A DNA stretch of 64,000 nt, taken from NCBI RefSeq assembly GCF_020618415.1, contig NZ_CP085344.1, positions 2,875,001-2,939,000 on the forward strand, in the 5' to 3' direction. The notes below the pieces were generated by a model that worked only from the letters and a program-made list of their open reading frames with translations, did not search any database and was not told where the DNA came from. This document shows, one piece after another, positions 17,702 through 24,515 of this stretch (positions are counted from its first letter, which is position 1; every line of letters begins with the position of its first letter). Position numbers and translations under genes: made by a program. Source of the stretch: Cupriavidus sp. MP-37. GTDB lineage: Bacteria; Pseudomonadota; Gammaproteobacteria; Burkholderiales; Burkholderiaceae.

Positions 17702-18604
17702 TTACAGGTAGACGATCAAGCCCACGCCCAGCACGATCAGGCCGAACTTGGTCACGTAGTACAGCTGGCGGTTCCAGGCCTTGAAGCGGCGGCGATACTG
17801 GCCGCCCAGCCAGACAAAGCGGAACAGGCGGTTGATCATGCCGGTCTGGTCGTGCTCGTCGTTGGGCGAGCTGGCCGCGGTCATGACCTTGCGGCCCATC
17901 CAGTGGTTGAATTTCGCGGCCCAGCCGTAGCGCATCGGGCGCTCGATATCGCAGAACAGGATCAGCCGGTTGGCCTCGCTGCGGTTCTCGGCCCAGTGCA
18001 GGTAGGTTTCGTCGAACACCACGCCCTCGCCGTCGCGCCAGCTGTGGCGCTCGCCGTCGACTTCGATAAAGCAGCGGTCGTCGTTCGGCGTGGCCAGGCC
18101 CAGGTGATAGCGCAGCGAGCCGGCAAACGGGTCGCGGTGCGGATTGAGCTTGCCGCCCGGCGGCAGCTCGGCGAACATCGCCGCCTTGACCGTGGGCAGC
18201 TCGCGCAGCAGCGCCACGGTCTTGGGGCACAGCTGCTCGGCCGACGGGTGCTGGGCCTCGTACCACTTCAGGTAGAAGCGCTTCCAGCCGTACTTGAAGA
18301 AGGAATTGAAGCCGGCGTCGTCGTTCTTGTCGGCGGCCTTGATCTTGCGCATCGCCGCCAGTGCCAGGCCTTCATCGCGGATCTCGGGCCAGGCGGCGCG
18401 CAGCTTTTCCAGGTCGGGGAAATTGTCGACCGGGATATACGGGGTGCGCGGCACGCCCGAGAACGCGTACATGAAGCAGTTGATCGGGGCCACCAGCGCC
18501 GAATGGTCCAGCAGCTGGCGCCACAGGCGCAGGCGCACCTTGCCGCGGAAGTGCACATACAGGATGGCACCGAGGTAGCCCGCGACGATTATCCACTTGA
18601 TCAC
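17702..18604 (-). CDS. lpxO: LpxO-like aspartyl/asparaginyl beta-hydroxylase
   Basis: Fe(II)/2-oxoglutarate-dependent hydroxylase; LpxO hydroxylates secondary acyl chains of lipid A at the cytoplasmic membrane. The 300-residue product has an N-terminal membrane helix (IKWIIVAGYLGAILYVHF), the first iron motif in LNPHRDPFAGSLRYHLGL, then GVVFDETYLHWAENRS with the second histidine, and a C-terminal hydrophobic helix. Start choice: a GTG at 18604 preceded by AGGAGG gives VIKWII, which fits better than the upstream ATG. Both terminal hydrophobic segments agree with membrane association. The lipid A role is by family resemblance; peptide hydroxylation is not excluded. Confidence 0.85.
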   Translation of the reverse strand: MIKWIIVAGYLGAILYVHFRGKVRLRLWRQLLDHSALVAPINCFMYAFSGVPRTPYIPVDNFPDLEKLRAAWPEIRDEGLALAAMRKIKAADKNDDAGFNSFFKYGWKRFYLKWYEAQHPSAEQLCPKTVALLRELPTVKAAMFAELPPGGKLNPHRDPFAGSLRYHLGLATPNDDRCFIEVDGERHSWRDGEGVVFDETYLHWAENRSEANRLILFCDIERPMRYGWAAKFNHWMGRKVMTAASSPNDEHDQTGMINRLFRFVWLGGQYRRRFKAWNRQLYYVTKFGLIVLGVGLIVYL

Positions 18605-18755
18605 CGAAATCCTCCTGGTCAGCCGCCTGCGCCGCACGGCGTGCCGCGGCCCGGCTGGGTGAAAACCCGCATTTTAGCGAAACGGCGGGGGCACCGCAGC
18701 TTGCGCCCGCTGCGGCACATGACAGGCCCGGCGGCATTGCCCGGCGGACCGCGCC

Positions 18756-19067
18756 TCAGGCGCCGCCGCGGGACTGGCGGGCGATGCGCTCGATCAGCGC
18801 GCGGGCGTCGCCGGGCTGGCCCTGCAGCGTCAGCAGGCGCGCGTTGAGCACCAGGTTTTCCAGCACCAGCTTGGCGGTCGAGGCCCACATCGTGGCCAGC
18901 AGCGCCTCCACCGGCAGGCCGGACGCTTCCAGCTCGCTCGAGCGCTCCGCGATCAGGCGGCACGCCAGCCGGCGCAGCGCGGCGTCGTCGAACGGCAGGT
19001 CGGCGTAGTCGATCGGGTCTTCCTTTTCGACTTCCGTCATCAGTTGCAGCAGGGTGTCTTCGGTCAT
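18756..19067 (-). CDS. Conserved hypothetical helical protein
   Basis: A 103-residue, mostly alpha-helical, soluble and acidic N-terminal protein: MTEDTLLQLMTEVEKEDPIDYADLPFDDAALRRL, then leucine- and alanine-rich helices. No domain was recognised. AGGAG lies eight bases before the chosen ATG. It lies between the lpxO-like gene and a perfect hairpin, both genes on the minus strand with a 151-bp gap, so independent transcription is likely. Confidence 0.72.
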   Translation of the reverse strand: MTEDTLLQLMTEVEKEDPIDYADLPFDDAALRRLACRLIAERSSELEASGLPVEALLATMWASTAKLVLENLVLNARLLTLQGQPGDARALIERIARQSRGGA

Positions 19068-19189
19068 GGGCAGACTCCTGGCAGGGCACGGCAAACGACA
19101 CGCGGCAATCCGCGGCCATGACGACATCGAGGTGCGCCTCGCGGCGCACCATACGGCACGCAGTCGCTGCAACCAAAGCTAATGCAGCG

Positions 19190-19221
19190 CGCCGCGGCTT
19201 GTCAATCGACAAGCCGCGGCG
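19190..19221. terminator. Perfect 14-bp hairpin without T tract
   Basis: CGCCGCGGCTTGTC pairs perfectly with GACAAGCCGCGGCG around AATC. It begins 25 bp downstream of the AhpD-like gene stop and 122 bp before the start of the next minus-strand gene. Lack of a T run makes it a processing or partial termination hairpin rather than a classic terminator. Confidence 0.5.
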
Positions 19222-19246
19222 CGGCAGGCGGACGTTCCCGGATGTC

Positions 19247-19690
19247 TCAGAGCGCCGGCGGCTGGCGGCGGAAGCCGACGCCAAAGCGGTTCCACGCATT
19301 GATGGCCGAGATCAGCAGCGTCAGGTCGGCCATTTCCTTTTCCGAGAACTGCTCGCGCAGGGCCTGGTAGTCCGCATCCGGCGCCTGGCTCTGCGGCAGC
19401 AGCGTGAGCGCCTCGGTCCACGCCAGCGCGGCGCGCTCGCGCGGGGTGAACCAGCTCACTTCGCGCCAGGCCGGCAGCAGGCTCAGGCGGCGCTCGCTTT
19501 CGCCGTGCTTGCGCGCATCGGTGATGTGCATGTCCAGGCAAAAGGCGCAGCCGTTGATCTGTGAGGCGCGGATCTTGACCAGTTCCTTCAGCGTGGTCTC
19601 GAGCGAGCAGCGCGCCAGGTAGACCTCGACGCCGACCATTGCCTTGTAGGCGTCGGGGGCCACGTCTTGCCAGTTCATCCGTTCTTCCAT
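19247..19690 (-). CDS. AhpD-like carboxymuconolactone decarboxylase family protein
   Basis: A 147-residue protein with the AhpD-type redox motif NGCAFCLDMH (CxxC plus histidine) around residues 46-55, preceded by ELVKIRASQ and followed by WTEALTLL. The family includes alkylhydroperoxidase partners that use the two cysteines for peroxide reduction. The start at 19690 has GGAG nearby; a second ATG four codons in (MNWQDVAP) is the commoner family start. It is divergent from the MocR gene at 19841 and is the likely target of that regulator. Confidence 0.9.
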   Translation of the reverse strand: MEERMNWQDVAPDAYKAMVGVEVYLARCSLETTLKELVKIRASQINGCAFCLDMHITDARKHGESERRLSLLPAWREVSWFTPRERAALAWTEALTLLPQSQAPDADYQALREQFSEKEMADLTLLISAINAWNRFGVGFRRQPPAL

Positions 19691-19774
19691 GATCGATCTC
19701 CGTAGACAGTTTGGTTTCAGCTGGATGGAGCGGGCGCGGTGCCGCACCCGACGGGATGAAAGATAGACACCCGC

Positions 19775-19796
19775 ATTGGCTCCGTACACTGCCAAT
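19775..19796. promoter_or_regulatory. Inverted repeat between divergent AhpD-like and MocR genes
   Basis: ATTGGC (19775-19780) and GCCAAT (19791-19796) flank TCCGTACACT. It lies 45 bp upstream of the MocR start and 85 bp from the AhpD-like start, where a shared operator would be expected. Confidence 0.35.
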
Positions 19797-19840
19797 TTCC
19801 GGCAGAATCAGTAGACCAATCGAGATCGACGCCATCCGCC

Positions 19841-21289
19841 ATGGAACTGCATCTGGCCCTGGACCACGCCGGCGACCTGACCGCGCAGATCGTCCACCAC
19901 ATCCGCGACGCGATCCAGGGCGGCCGGCTCGAAGCCGGCGCGCGCATGCCGCCCTCGCGCCTGCTCGGCACGCAACTGGGGGTCGCGCGCAAGACCGTGA
20001 CCACCGCCTATGAGCGGCTGGTGGCCGAAGGCTGGCTGCACGCGCGCGTCGGCGACGGTACTTATGTCGCGCCCGGCCTGGCGCGGCCGGCGGTGCGGGT
20101 CGCCGCGGCGCCGGTACTGCCGCCGGCGGTGCAGCGCTGGCTGGCGGTGCCGACGCCATTCCTGGCCCCGGCCGGCGGCGCCCGCTACGCCTTCCAGCCA
20201 GGCCAGGCCGACACCACCCGCTTTCCGCACGAAGCCTGGTCGCGCTGCGTGCGCGCGGCGCTGGCGGCCGAGCGCACGCGCGCACCCGGCCCGGCCGACG
20301 CCGCCGGCGAGATGCCGCTGCGCCAGGCGATTGCGCGCCATATCGCCTTTACCCGCGGCGTGCAGAGCGCGCCGACCGACATCCTCGTCACCAGCGGCGC
20401 GCAGCAAGGCATCGACCTGCTGGCGCGGCTGCTGCTCGGACCGGGCGCGGTGGTGGCGATGGAGGATCCGGGCTATCCGATGGCGCGCGCCTTGTTCCAG
20501 GGCCTGGGCGCGCGCGTGGTGCCGGTGCCCGTCGATGAGGAAGGACTGGTGGTGGCGGCGCTGCCCAACGACGCCACGCTGGTCTATGTCACGCCCTCGC
20601 ACCAGTCGCCGCTGGGCGTGCCGCTGAGCCTGGCGCGGCGCCAGGCCCTGCTCGACTGGGCCGCGCGCCGCCATGCGGTGATCCTGGAAGACGACTACGA
20701 CAGCGAGTTCCGCTATGGCGGCCAGGCCCTCGATGCGCTGCAGACGCTGGACCGGCACGGCCGCGTGGTCTACCTGGGCACCTTCTCCAAGACCCTGGCG
20801 GCCAACCTGCGCGGCGGCTACGTGGTGGTGCCGCCCTGGCTGATGCCGGCGGCGCGCAAGGTCAAGCACCTGATGGACTGGTACACGCCGACGCTGCTGC
20901 AGCAGGCGCTGGCGCGCTTCCTGTCCGAGGGCCACCTGCTGCGCCATATCCGGCGTTCGCATGCGCGCCATGCCCAGCGCCGCGCGCGCTTGCTGGCGCG
21001 GCTGCAGGGCGACCTGTCGCCGTGGCTGGAGCCGCTGCCGGCAGTCGCCGGCTTCCACCTGGCGGCGCGGCTGCGCGTGCCGGTGGCCACCGAGGCGCTG
21101 GTGTCGATGGCCCGGCTGGCCGATCTGGAACTGGCCACGCTGGATCCCTGCTATGCCAGTCCGCCCGCCAGTTGCGCCGGGCTGCTGCTGGGCTTCGGCG
21201 CGATCGACCTGCTGGATATCGACCCTGCCCTGGACCGGCTGGCGATGGTACTCTCTGCCTTGGCTCCCATCCCGCCGCGCCCGGCGTGA
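19841..21289 (+). CDS. MocR/PdxR-like PLP-dependent transcriptional regulator
   Basis: A 482-residue GntR-aminotransferase fusion. The winged helix (residues 11-77) includes MPPSRLLGTQLGVARKTVTTAYERLVAEGWL. The aminotransferase part has ILVTSGAQQGIDLLARLL, VTPSHQSPLG, EDDYDSEFRY and the PLP lysine in LGTFSKTLAANLR. The EDDYDSEFRY and TPSHQ motifs are typical of the PdxR/GabR-like branch. Whether it controls PLP synthesis or only the neighbouring AhpD-like gene is unknown; no pdxS/pdxT genes are present here. Confidence 0.93.
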   Translation: MELHLALDHAGDLTAQIVHHIRDAIQGGRLEAGARMPPSRLLGTQLGVARKTVTTAYERLVAEGWLHARVGDGTYVAPGLARPAVRVAAAPVLPPAVQRWLAVPTPFLAPAGGARYAFQPGQADTTRFPHEAWSRCVRAALAAERTRAPGPADAAGEMPLRQAIARHIAFTRGVQSAPTDILVTSGAQQGIDLLARLLLGPGAVVAMEDPGYPMARALFQGLGARVVPVPVDEEGLVVAALPNDATLVYVTPSHQSPLGVPLSLARRQALLDWAARRHAVILEDDYDSEFRYGGQALDALQTLDRHGRVVYLGTFSKTLAANLRGGYVVVPPWLMPAARKVKHLMDWYTPTLLQQALARFLSEGHLLRHIRRSHARHAQRRARLLARLQGDLSPWLEPLPAVAGFHLAARLRVPVATEALVSMARLADLELATLDPCYASPPASCAGLLLGFGAIDLLDIDPALDRLAMVLSALAPIPPRPA

Positions 21290-21442
21290 TCCGGCCGGCA
21301 CCGGGAGACGCCAGCCAGGCTCGGCAGCAGGTGACACATCTTCGACATGACGCCCCAGTCATACTTGCCGGGCAAATTTGCTGTGAACAAAACGGATGTC
21401 CGAAAGTCTCATTCGCACTTCCAAACAACCCGAGTCGCGTTC

Positions 21443-21751
21443 ATGACCAAGCGTTTGTTGTCCGCCATGCGTCAGTACGCATGGTTTGCAGGGGTGAAGC
21501 ACCATGTCGTGCAGGGCGTCGAAGCCCTGGCGGAGCTGCTCAAGTCCCCGTCCGCCGCGGCGCGCGCCGTCGCGGCCATCGTTGCCGAAACCGAACAGGG
21601 CGTGCAGGTCTGGGTCTCGTACTTCGGCAAGCCGCTGGACCCGCACACCAACTATGTGCTGTGGCCGAACCGGGCGCTGCGTCCGGCGCGACGGCGCATC
21701 CAGCCCTCTCCCATCGAGCTGCTGCAGAGCCAGCGGCGGCGCGGCGAATAG
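21443..21751 (+). CDS. Hypothetical protein
   Basis: A 102-residue product with basic ends: MTKRLLSAMRQYAWFAGVKHHVVQGVEALAELL, a central ARAVAAIVAETEQGVQVWVSYFGKPLDPHTNYVLWPN segment, and an arginine-rich C-terminus. No domain recognised. A longer reading from 21347 exists without ribosome-site support. The following gene is convergent (54 bp between stops). Confidence 0.55.
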   Translation: MTKRLLSAMRQYAWFAGVKHHVVQGVEALAELLKSPSAAARAVAAIVAETEQGVQVWVSYFGKPLDPHTNYVLWPNRALRPARRRIQPSPIELLQSQRRRGE

Positions 21752-21804
21752 TCGCCCCACCTGGCTGATACCACGCCGCGCGCCTGCGCAGGCGCCGGCA
21801 GCGC

Positions 21805-22488
21805 TCAGGCGTCGGCCCAGCGCCGCAGCAGGTTGTGATAGACACCGGTCAGGCCGATCACCGATTCGTGCGCCTGGCCGAGTTGCTGCGCCACCTGGCG
21901 GATGCGCCCGTCGAGTTCGAACAGCATGGCGCGCTGGCCGTCGTCGCGGACCATGCTCTGGATCCAGAAGAACGACGACACCCGCGCCCCGCGCGTGACC
22001 GGTGTCACGTGGTGGATGCTGGTGGCCGGGTACAGCACCATGTGCCCGGCCGGCAGTTTCACGCGCTGCTGCCCGTAGGTGTCCTCGACCACCAGTTCGC
22101 CACCGTCGTAGTCTTCCGGCTCGGTCAGGAACAGCGTTGCCGACAGGTCGCTGCGAATGCGGAAGCTGGTGCCGCGCAGATAGCGGATCGCGTTGTCGAC
22201 ATGGTTGGCAAAGGTATGCCCGCCCTCATAGCGGTTGAACAGCGGCGGATAGACCTTCAGCGGCAGCGCCGCCGAGAAGAACAATGCATGGTTGCCCAAT
22301 GCGTCCTGGATCAGGTCGCCGACCTGCCGCGCCGCCGGCGAGCCCTCGGGCAGCTGCAGGTTGCGCTTGGCCAGCGCCGACTGGTAGCCCGAGGTTTCAT
22401 TGCCATCCGTCCACGGCGCCGCGTCGATGATGTCGCGCACTTGCGCGACCTGGGCCTTGGTCAGTACGTCGGGAATCTGCAGCATCAT
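21805..22488 (-). CDS. piuC: PKHD-type Fe(II)/2-oxoglutarate hydroxylase
   Basis: A 227-residue PKHD-type oxygenase of the PiuC/YbiX group, whose genes are usually iron-repressed and near siderophore receptors. Iron ligands are visible in [14 protein letters not shown] (HxD) and [19 protein letters not shown], with the 2-oxoglutarate arginine in the latter. The usual ligand spacing is kept. The start MMLQIP at 22488 is the family-like start. A Fur-box-like sequence lies 65-84 bp upstream. No TonB receptor gene is adjacent here, so the iron link rests on the site and family. Confidence 0.9.
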   Translation of the reverse strand: MMLQIPDVLTKAQVAQVRDIIDAAPWTDGNETSGYQSALAKRNLQLPEGSPAARQVGDLIQDALGNHALFFSAALPLKVYPPLFNRYEGGHTFANHVDNAIRYLRGTSFRIRSDLSATLFLTEPEDYDGGELVVEDTYGQQRVKLPAGHMVLYPATSIHHVTPVTRGARVSSFFWIQSMVRDDGQRAMLFELDGRIRQVAQQLGQAHESVIGLTGVYHNLLRRWADA

Positions 22489-22552
22489 GATGGCTTCTAC
22501 GTCGGGATAAATCGGCAGGCGCCCATTGTATGGGAACCCCGCGCAAGGTCCG

Positions 22553-22572
22553 AACAAGAATCATTATTGTTT
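22553..22572. promoter_or_regulatory. Fur-box-like site
   Basis: On the minus strand the sequence AATAATGATTCTTGTT matches 11 of 16 positions of the Fur 19-mer GATAATGATAATCATTATC by eye. It is the most AT-rich patch of the gap between piuC and the divergent small gene at 22638 and could serve either. Confidence 0.4.
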
Positions 22573-22637
22573 GATCCCGCGCAGGCGGTGCCTTCACTAC
22601 AATGGTTGGTGTATGCCGCCATCGACGAGGAGCAGAC

Positions 22638-22919
22638 ATGCCGGAACCGCTACACGACGAAGCGCTGGTCAATCTCTACCTGGAACGCATCTCGGCCCTT
22701 TCGGTCAGCGCCTTCGATGGTGCCGACGTCAGCGGCGAACTCGATGCGGTGATGCGCGAAGCCGTGACCAGGTGCCAGGCCGCCGGCGGGCCGCAGGCAC
22801 AGGGAACGCTGGCGGTACTCGCCGCGCGCTTGCGCGATCGCGCCGATGCCGCCGAACGCGAAGACCAGCCGCTGGTGCGCGATACCTTCAGGCTTGCGGC
22901 GCAACGCGTGCCGGCATGA
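22638..22919 (+). CDS. Conserved hypothetical small protein
   Basis: A 93-residue soluble acidic protein: MPEPLHDEALVNLYLERISALSVSAFDGADVSGELDAVMREAV, then an arginine-rich helical C-terminus. No family recognised. GAGGAG lies six bases upstream of the ATG, deciding the start over an in-frame ATG at 22602. Divergent from piuC across a Fur-box-like site. Confidence 0.65.
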   Translation: MPEPLHDEALVNLYLERISALSVSAFDGADVSGELDAVMREAVTRCQAAGGPQAQGTLAVLAARLRDRADAAEREDQPLVRDTFRLAAQRVPA

Positions 22920-23066
22920 CGTTGAGACGTTGATGCGCTGCGATTCCATGCGTGCACTGGCCGCATTGGCATCGATGTCAAAACACTAAGGGAAGCTGGC
23001 CGGTCGGCCTGTGGAACAACGCTTGAGGGATCGCGGCGGTTGCCGCGGCTGGCTGATGCCAGGCGT

Positions 23067-23142
23067 TGGTTGCGGGGGCAGGACTTGAACCTGCGACCTT
23101 CGGGTTATGAGCCCGACGAGCTGCCAACTGCTCCACCCCGCG
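23067..23142 (-). tRNA. tRNA-fMet (CAT), initiator
   Basis: A cloverleaf with anticodon CAT. Initiator hallmarks are the C1-A72 mismatch (CGCGGGG against CCCCGCA) and three consecutive G-C pairs at the bottom of the anticodon stem (GGG CTCATAA CCC). CCA is encoded. Confidence 0.96.
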
Positions 23143-23156
23143 TCTGAAGGAGATGG

Positions 23157-23185
23157 ATTATGGGCGATCCGACGGCGCATGGCAA
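23157..23185 (-). promoter_or_regulatory. Promoter of tRNA-fMet
   Basis: Minus strand TTGCCA, 17-bp spacer, CATAAT, ending 14 bp before the tRNA 5' end. Confidence 0.7.
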
Positions 23186-23283
23186 GCACTATTTGCGTCG
23201 ACGCCTCAAATCATTCGCCGCCGGGCCAAGTCGATACATCACAACGTGATATAAACCGCTGCGCGCGCGAAGGCATGCCGCAC

Positions 23284-23550
23284 TTATTCGGCAGGTCCCA
23301 GCAGGCGATCGACCAGCGCATAGCCGGCGCCGAACGCCGCCACCTCGGCCGCATGGCGCGTGGCAAATTGCTGCGGGCCGCTGGCGAGCAGCTCGGTATC
23401 GCCCGCATCCGCCGGATCGGCACCTTCCTGCGCGACGCGCACCTCATAACTCCAGCGGCCAATGCTGCCCGGCCCCTGCGGCGACACCAGGACGTAGACG
23501 TCCATGCCGCGATATGCCTCGACGCGCCAGTCTGCGTTGTCCATGCGCAT
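23284..23550 (-). CDS. Conserved hypothetical protein
   Basis: An 88-residue soluble protein: MRMDNADWRVEAYRGMDVYVLVSPQG, GRWSYEVRVAQEGAD and a C-terminal QFATRHAAEVAAFGAGYALVDRLLG helix. No known domain; the pattern of strands then a helix resembles small alpha/beta stress proteins, which is weak inference. GGGAG precedes the ATG at 23550. It lies downstream of tRNA-Arg and its terminator on the same strand. Confidence 0.68.
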   Translation of the reverse strand: MRMDNADWRVEAYRGMDVYVLVSPQGPGSIGRWSYEVRVAQEGADPADAGDTELLASGPQQFATRHAAEVAAFGAGYALVDRLLGPAE

Positions 23551-23662
23551 GGCTCCCGGATTCGTGATGGGTCTCTTCGAGACTAGGAGGCGCCACGCGC
23601 GACCGCAAGGTGCGGCACAGCAAGGCCGAACAGCAAGGCCGAAGCAGGCGGGAACGAAAACA

Positions 23663-23692
23663 AAAAGGGCTTCCGTTTCCGGAAGCCCTTTT
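23663..23692 (-). terminator. Terminator of tRNA-Arg
   Basis: AAAAGGGCTTCCG pairs perfectly with CGGAAGCCCTTTT around TTTC; on the minus strand it ends in a run of T. It starts 14 bp past the tRNA 3' end. Confidence 0.88.
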
Positions 23693-23705
23693 CTTTCTGC
23701 ATAGG

Positions 23706-23782
23706 TGGCGCGGCTGGCAGGATTCGAACCCACGACCCCTTGGTTCGTAGCCAAGTACTCTATCCAACTGAGCTACAGCCGC
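23706..23782 (-). tRNA. tRNA-Arg (ACG)
   Basis: A 77-base cloverleaf; anticodon loop CTACGAA, acceptor GCGGCTG with CAGCCGC, T-loop TTCGAAT, encoded CCA. Confidence 0.97.
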
Positions 23783-23795
23783 ACGCGAGAAAAAG

Positions 23796-23823
23796 ATTAT
23801 AACCCAGTTTTCGTTTTTGTGAA
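23796..23823 (-). promoter_or_regulatory. Promoter of tRNA-Arg
   Basis: Minus strand TTCACA, 16-bp spacer, perfect TATAAT, 13 bp before the tRNA. Confidence 0.75.
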
Positions 23824-23938
23824 GCCCCCTGCCAACTTTTTTGCGATCTTGATTGGGACGGGTCGATGCGAGCCCACCCCGGAGCAGCCCGCCAGCGGGC
23901 TTTTCCTATAATGGCAGACTGAAGAAGTGATCCGGACC

Positions 23939-24502
23939 ATGAACAAGGCATTTGTCAAAGAGTCCTCGGGCGACGAGGACGACGACCTCCCCGAAGGCGC
24001 AGCACCGCTGCCACCCGGCACCAAGAACTACATCACCGCGCAAGGCTATGCGCGCCTGCGCGATGAGTTGATGCACCTGATCGATGTCGAGCGGCCCGAC
24101 GTGGTGCAGATCGTGTCGTGGGCGGCGTCCAATGGCGACCGCTCCGAGAACGGCGACTATCTCTATGGCAAGAAGCGGCTGCGCGAGATCGACCGCCGCA
24201 TCCGCTTCCTGACACGCCGCCTGGACAAGGCCGAAGTGGTCGACCCGTCCCTGCAGGGCGACAACGACCAGATCTTCTTTGGCGCCACCGTCACCTACGC
24301 CCATGCGTCGGGCGAAGAGACCACCATCACCATCGTCGGCATGGACGAGGTCGACCTCGACCACAACCACGTCAGCTGGATCTCGCCGATCGCCAAGGCG
24401 CTGCTCAAGGCGCGCGAAGGCGACACCGTGGCGTTGCGCACGCCGGCCGGCGTCGAGCAGATCGATATCCTGGAAGTTCGCTACCCGCCAGCGAAACCAT
24501 GA
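23939..24502 (+). CDS. greB: Transcription elongation factor GreB
   Basis: GreB rescues backtracked RNA polymerase by stimulating transcript cleavage in the secondary channel. The 187-residue product has the N-terminal coiled coil (ITAQGYARLRDELMHLIDVERPDVVQIVSWAASNGDRSENGDYLYGKKRLREIDRRI) with the acidic tip DRSENGDY, and a C-terminal FKBP-like domain (FFGATVTYA to TPAGVEQIDILEVRY). An acidic extension of about 20 residues (SSGDEDDDLPEG) precedes the coiled coil. A TATAAT -10 box at 23907-23912 lies just upstream; an in-frame GTG at 23927 could give four more residues. Confidence 0.95.
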   Translation: MNKAFVKESSGDEDDDLPEGAAPLPPGTKNYITAQGYARLRDELMHLIDVERPDVVQIVSWAASNGDRSENGDYLYGKKRLREIDRRIRFLTRRLDKAEVVDPSLQGDNDQIFFGATVTYAHASGEETTITIVGMDEVDLDHNHVSWISPIAKALLKAREGDTVALRTPAGVEQIDILEVRYPPAKP

Positions 24503-24515
24503 TGGAGCGGGCCGC

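Noticed and set aside
23067..23142. Elongator tRNA-Met
   Set aside because: The C1-A72 mismatch and three G-C pairs in the anticodon stem identify the initiator.
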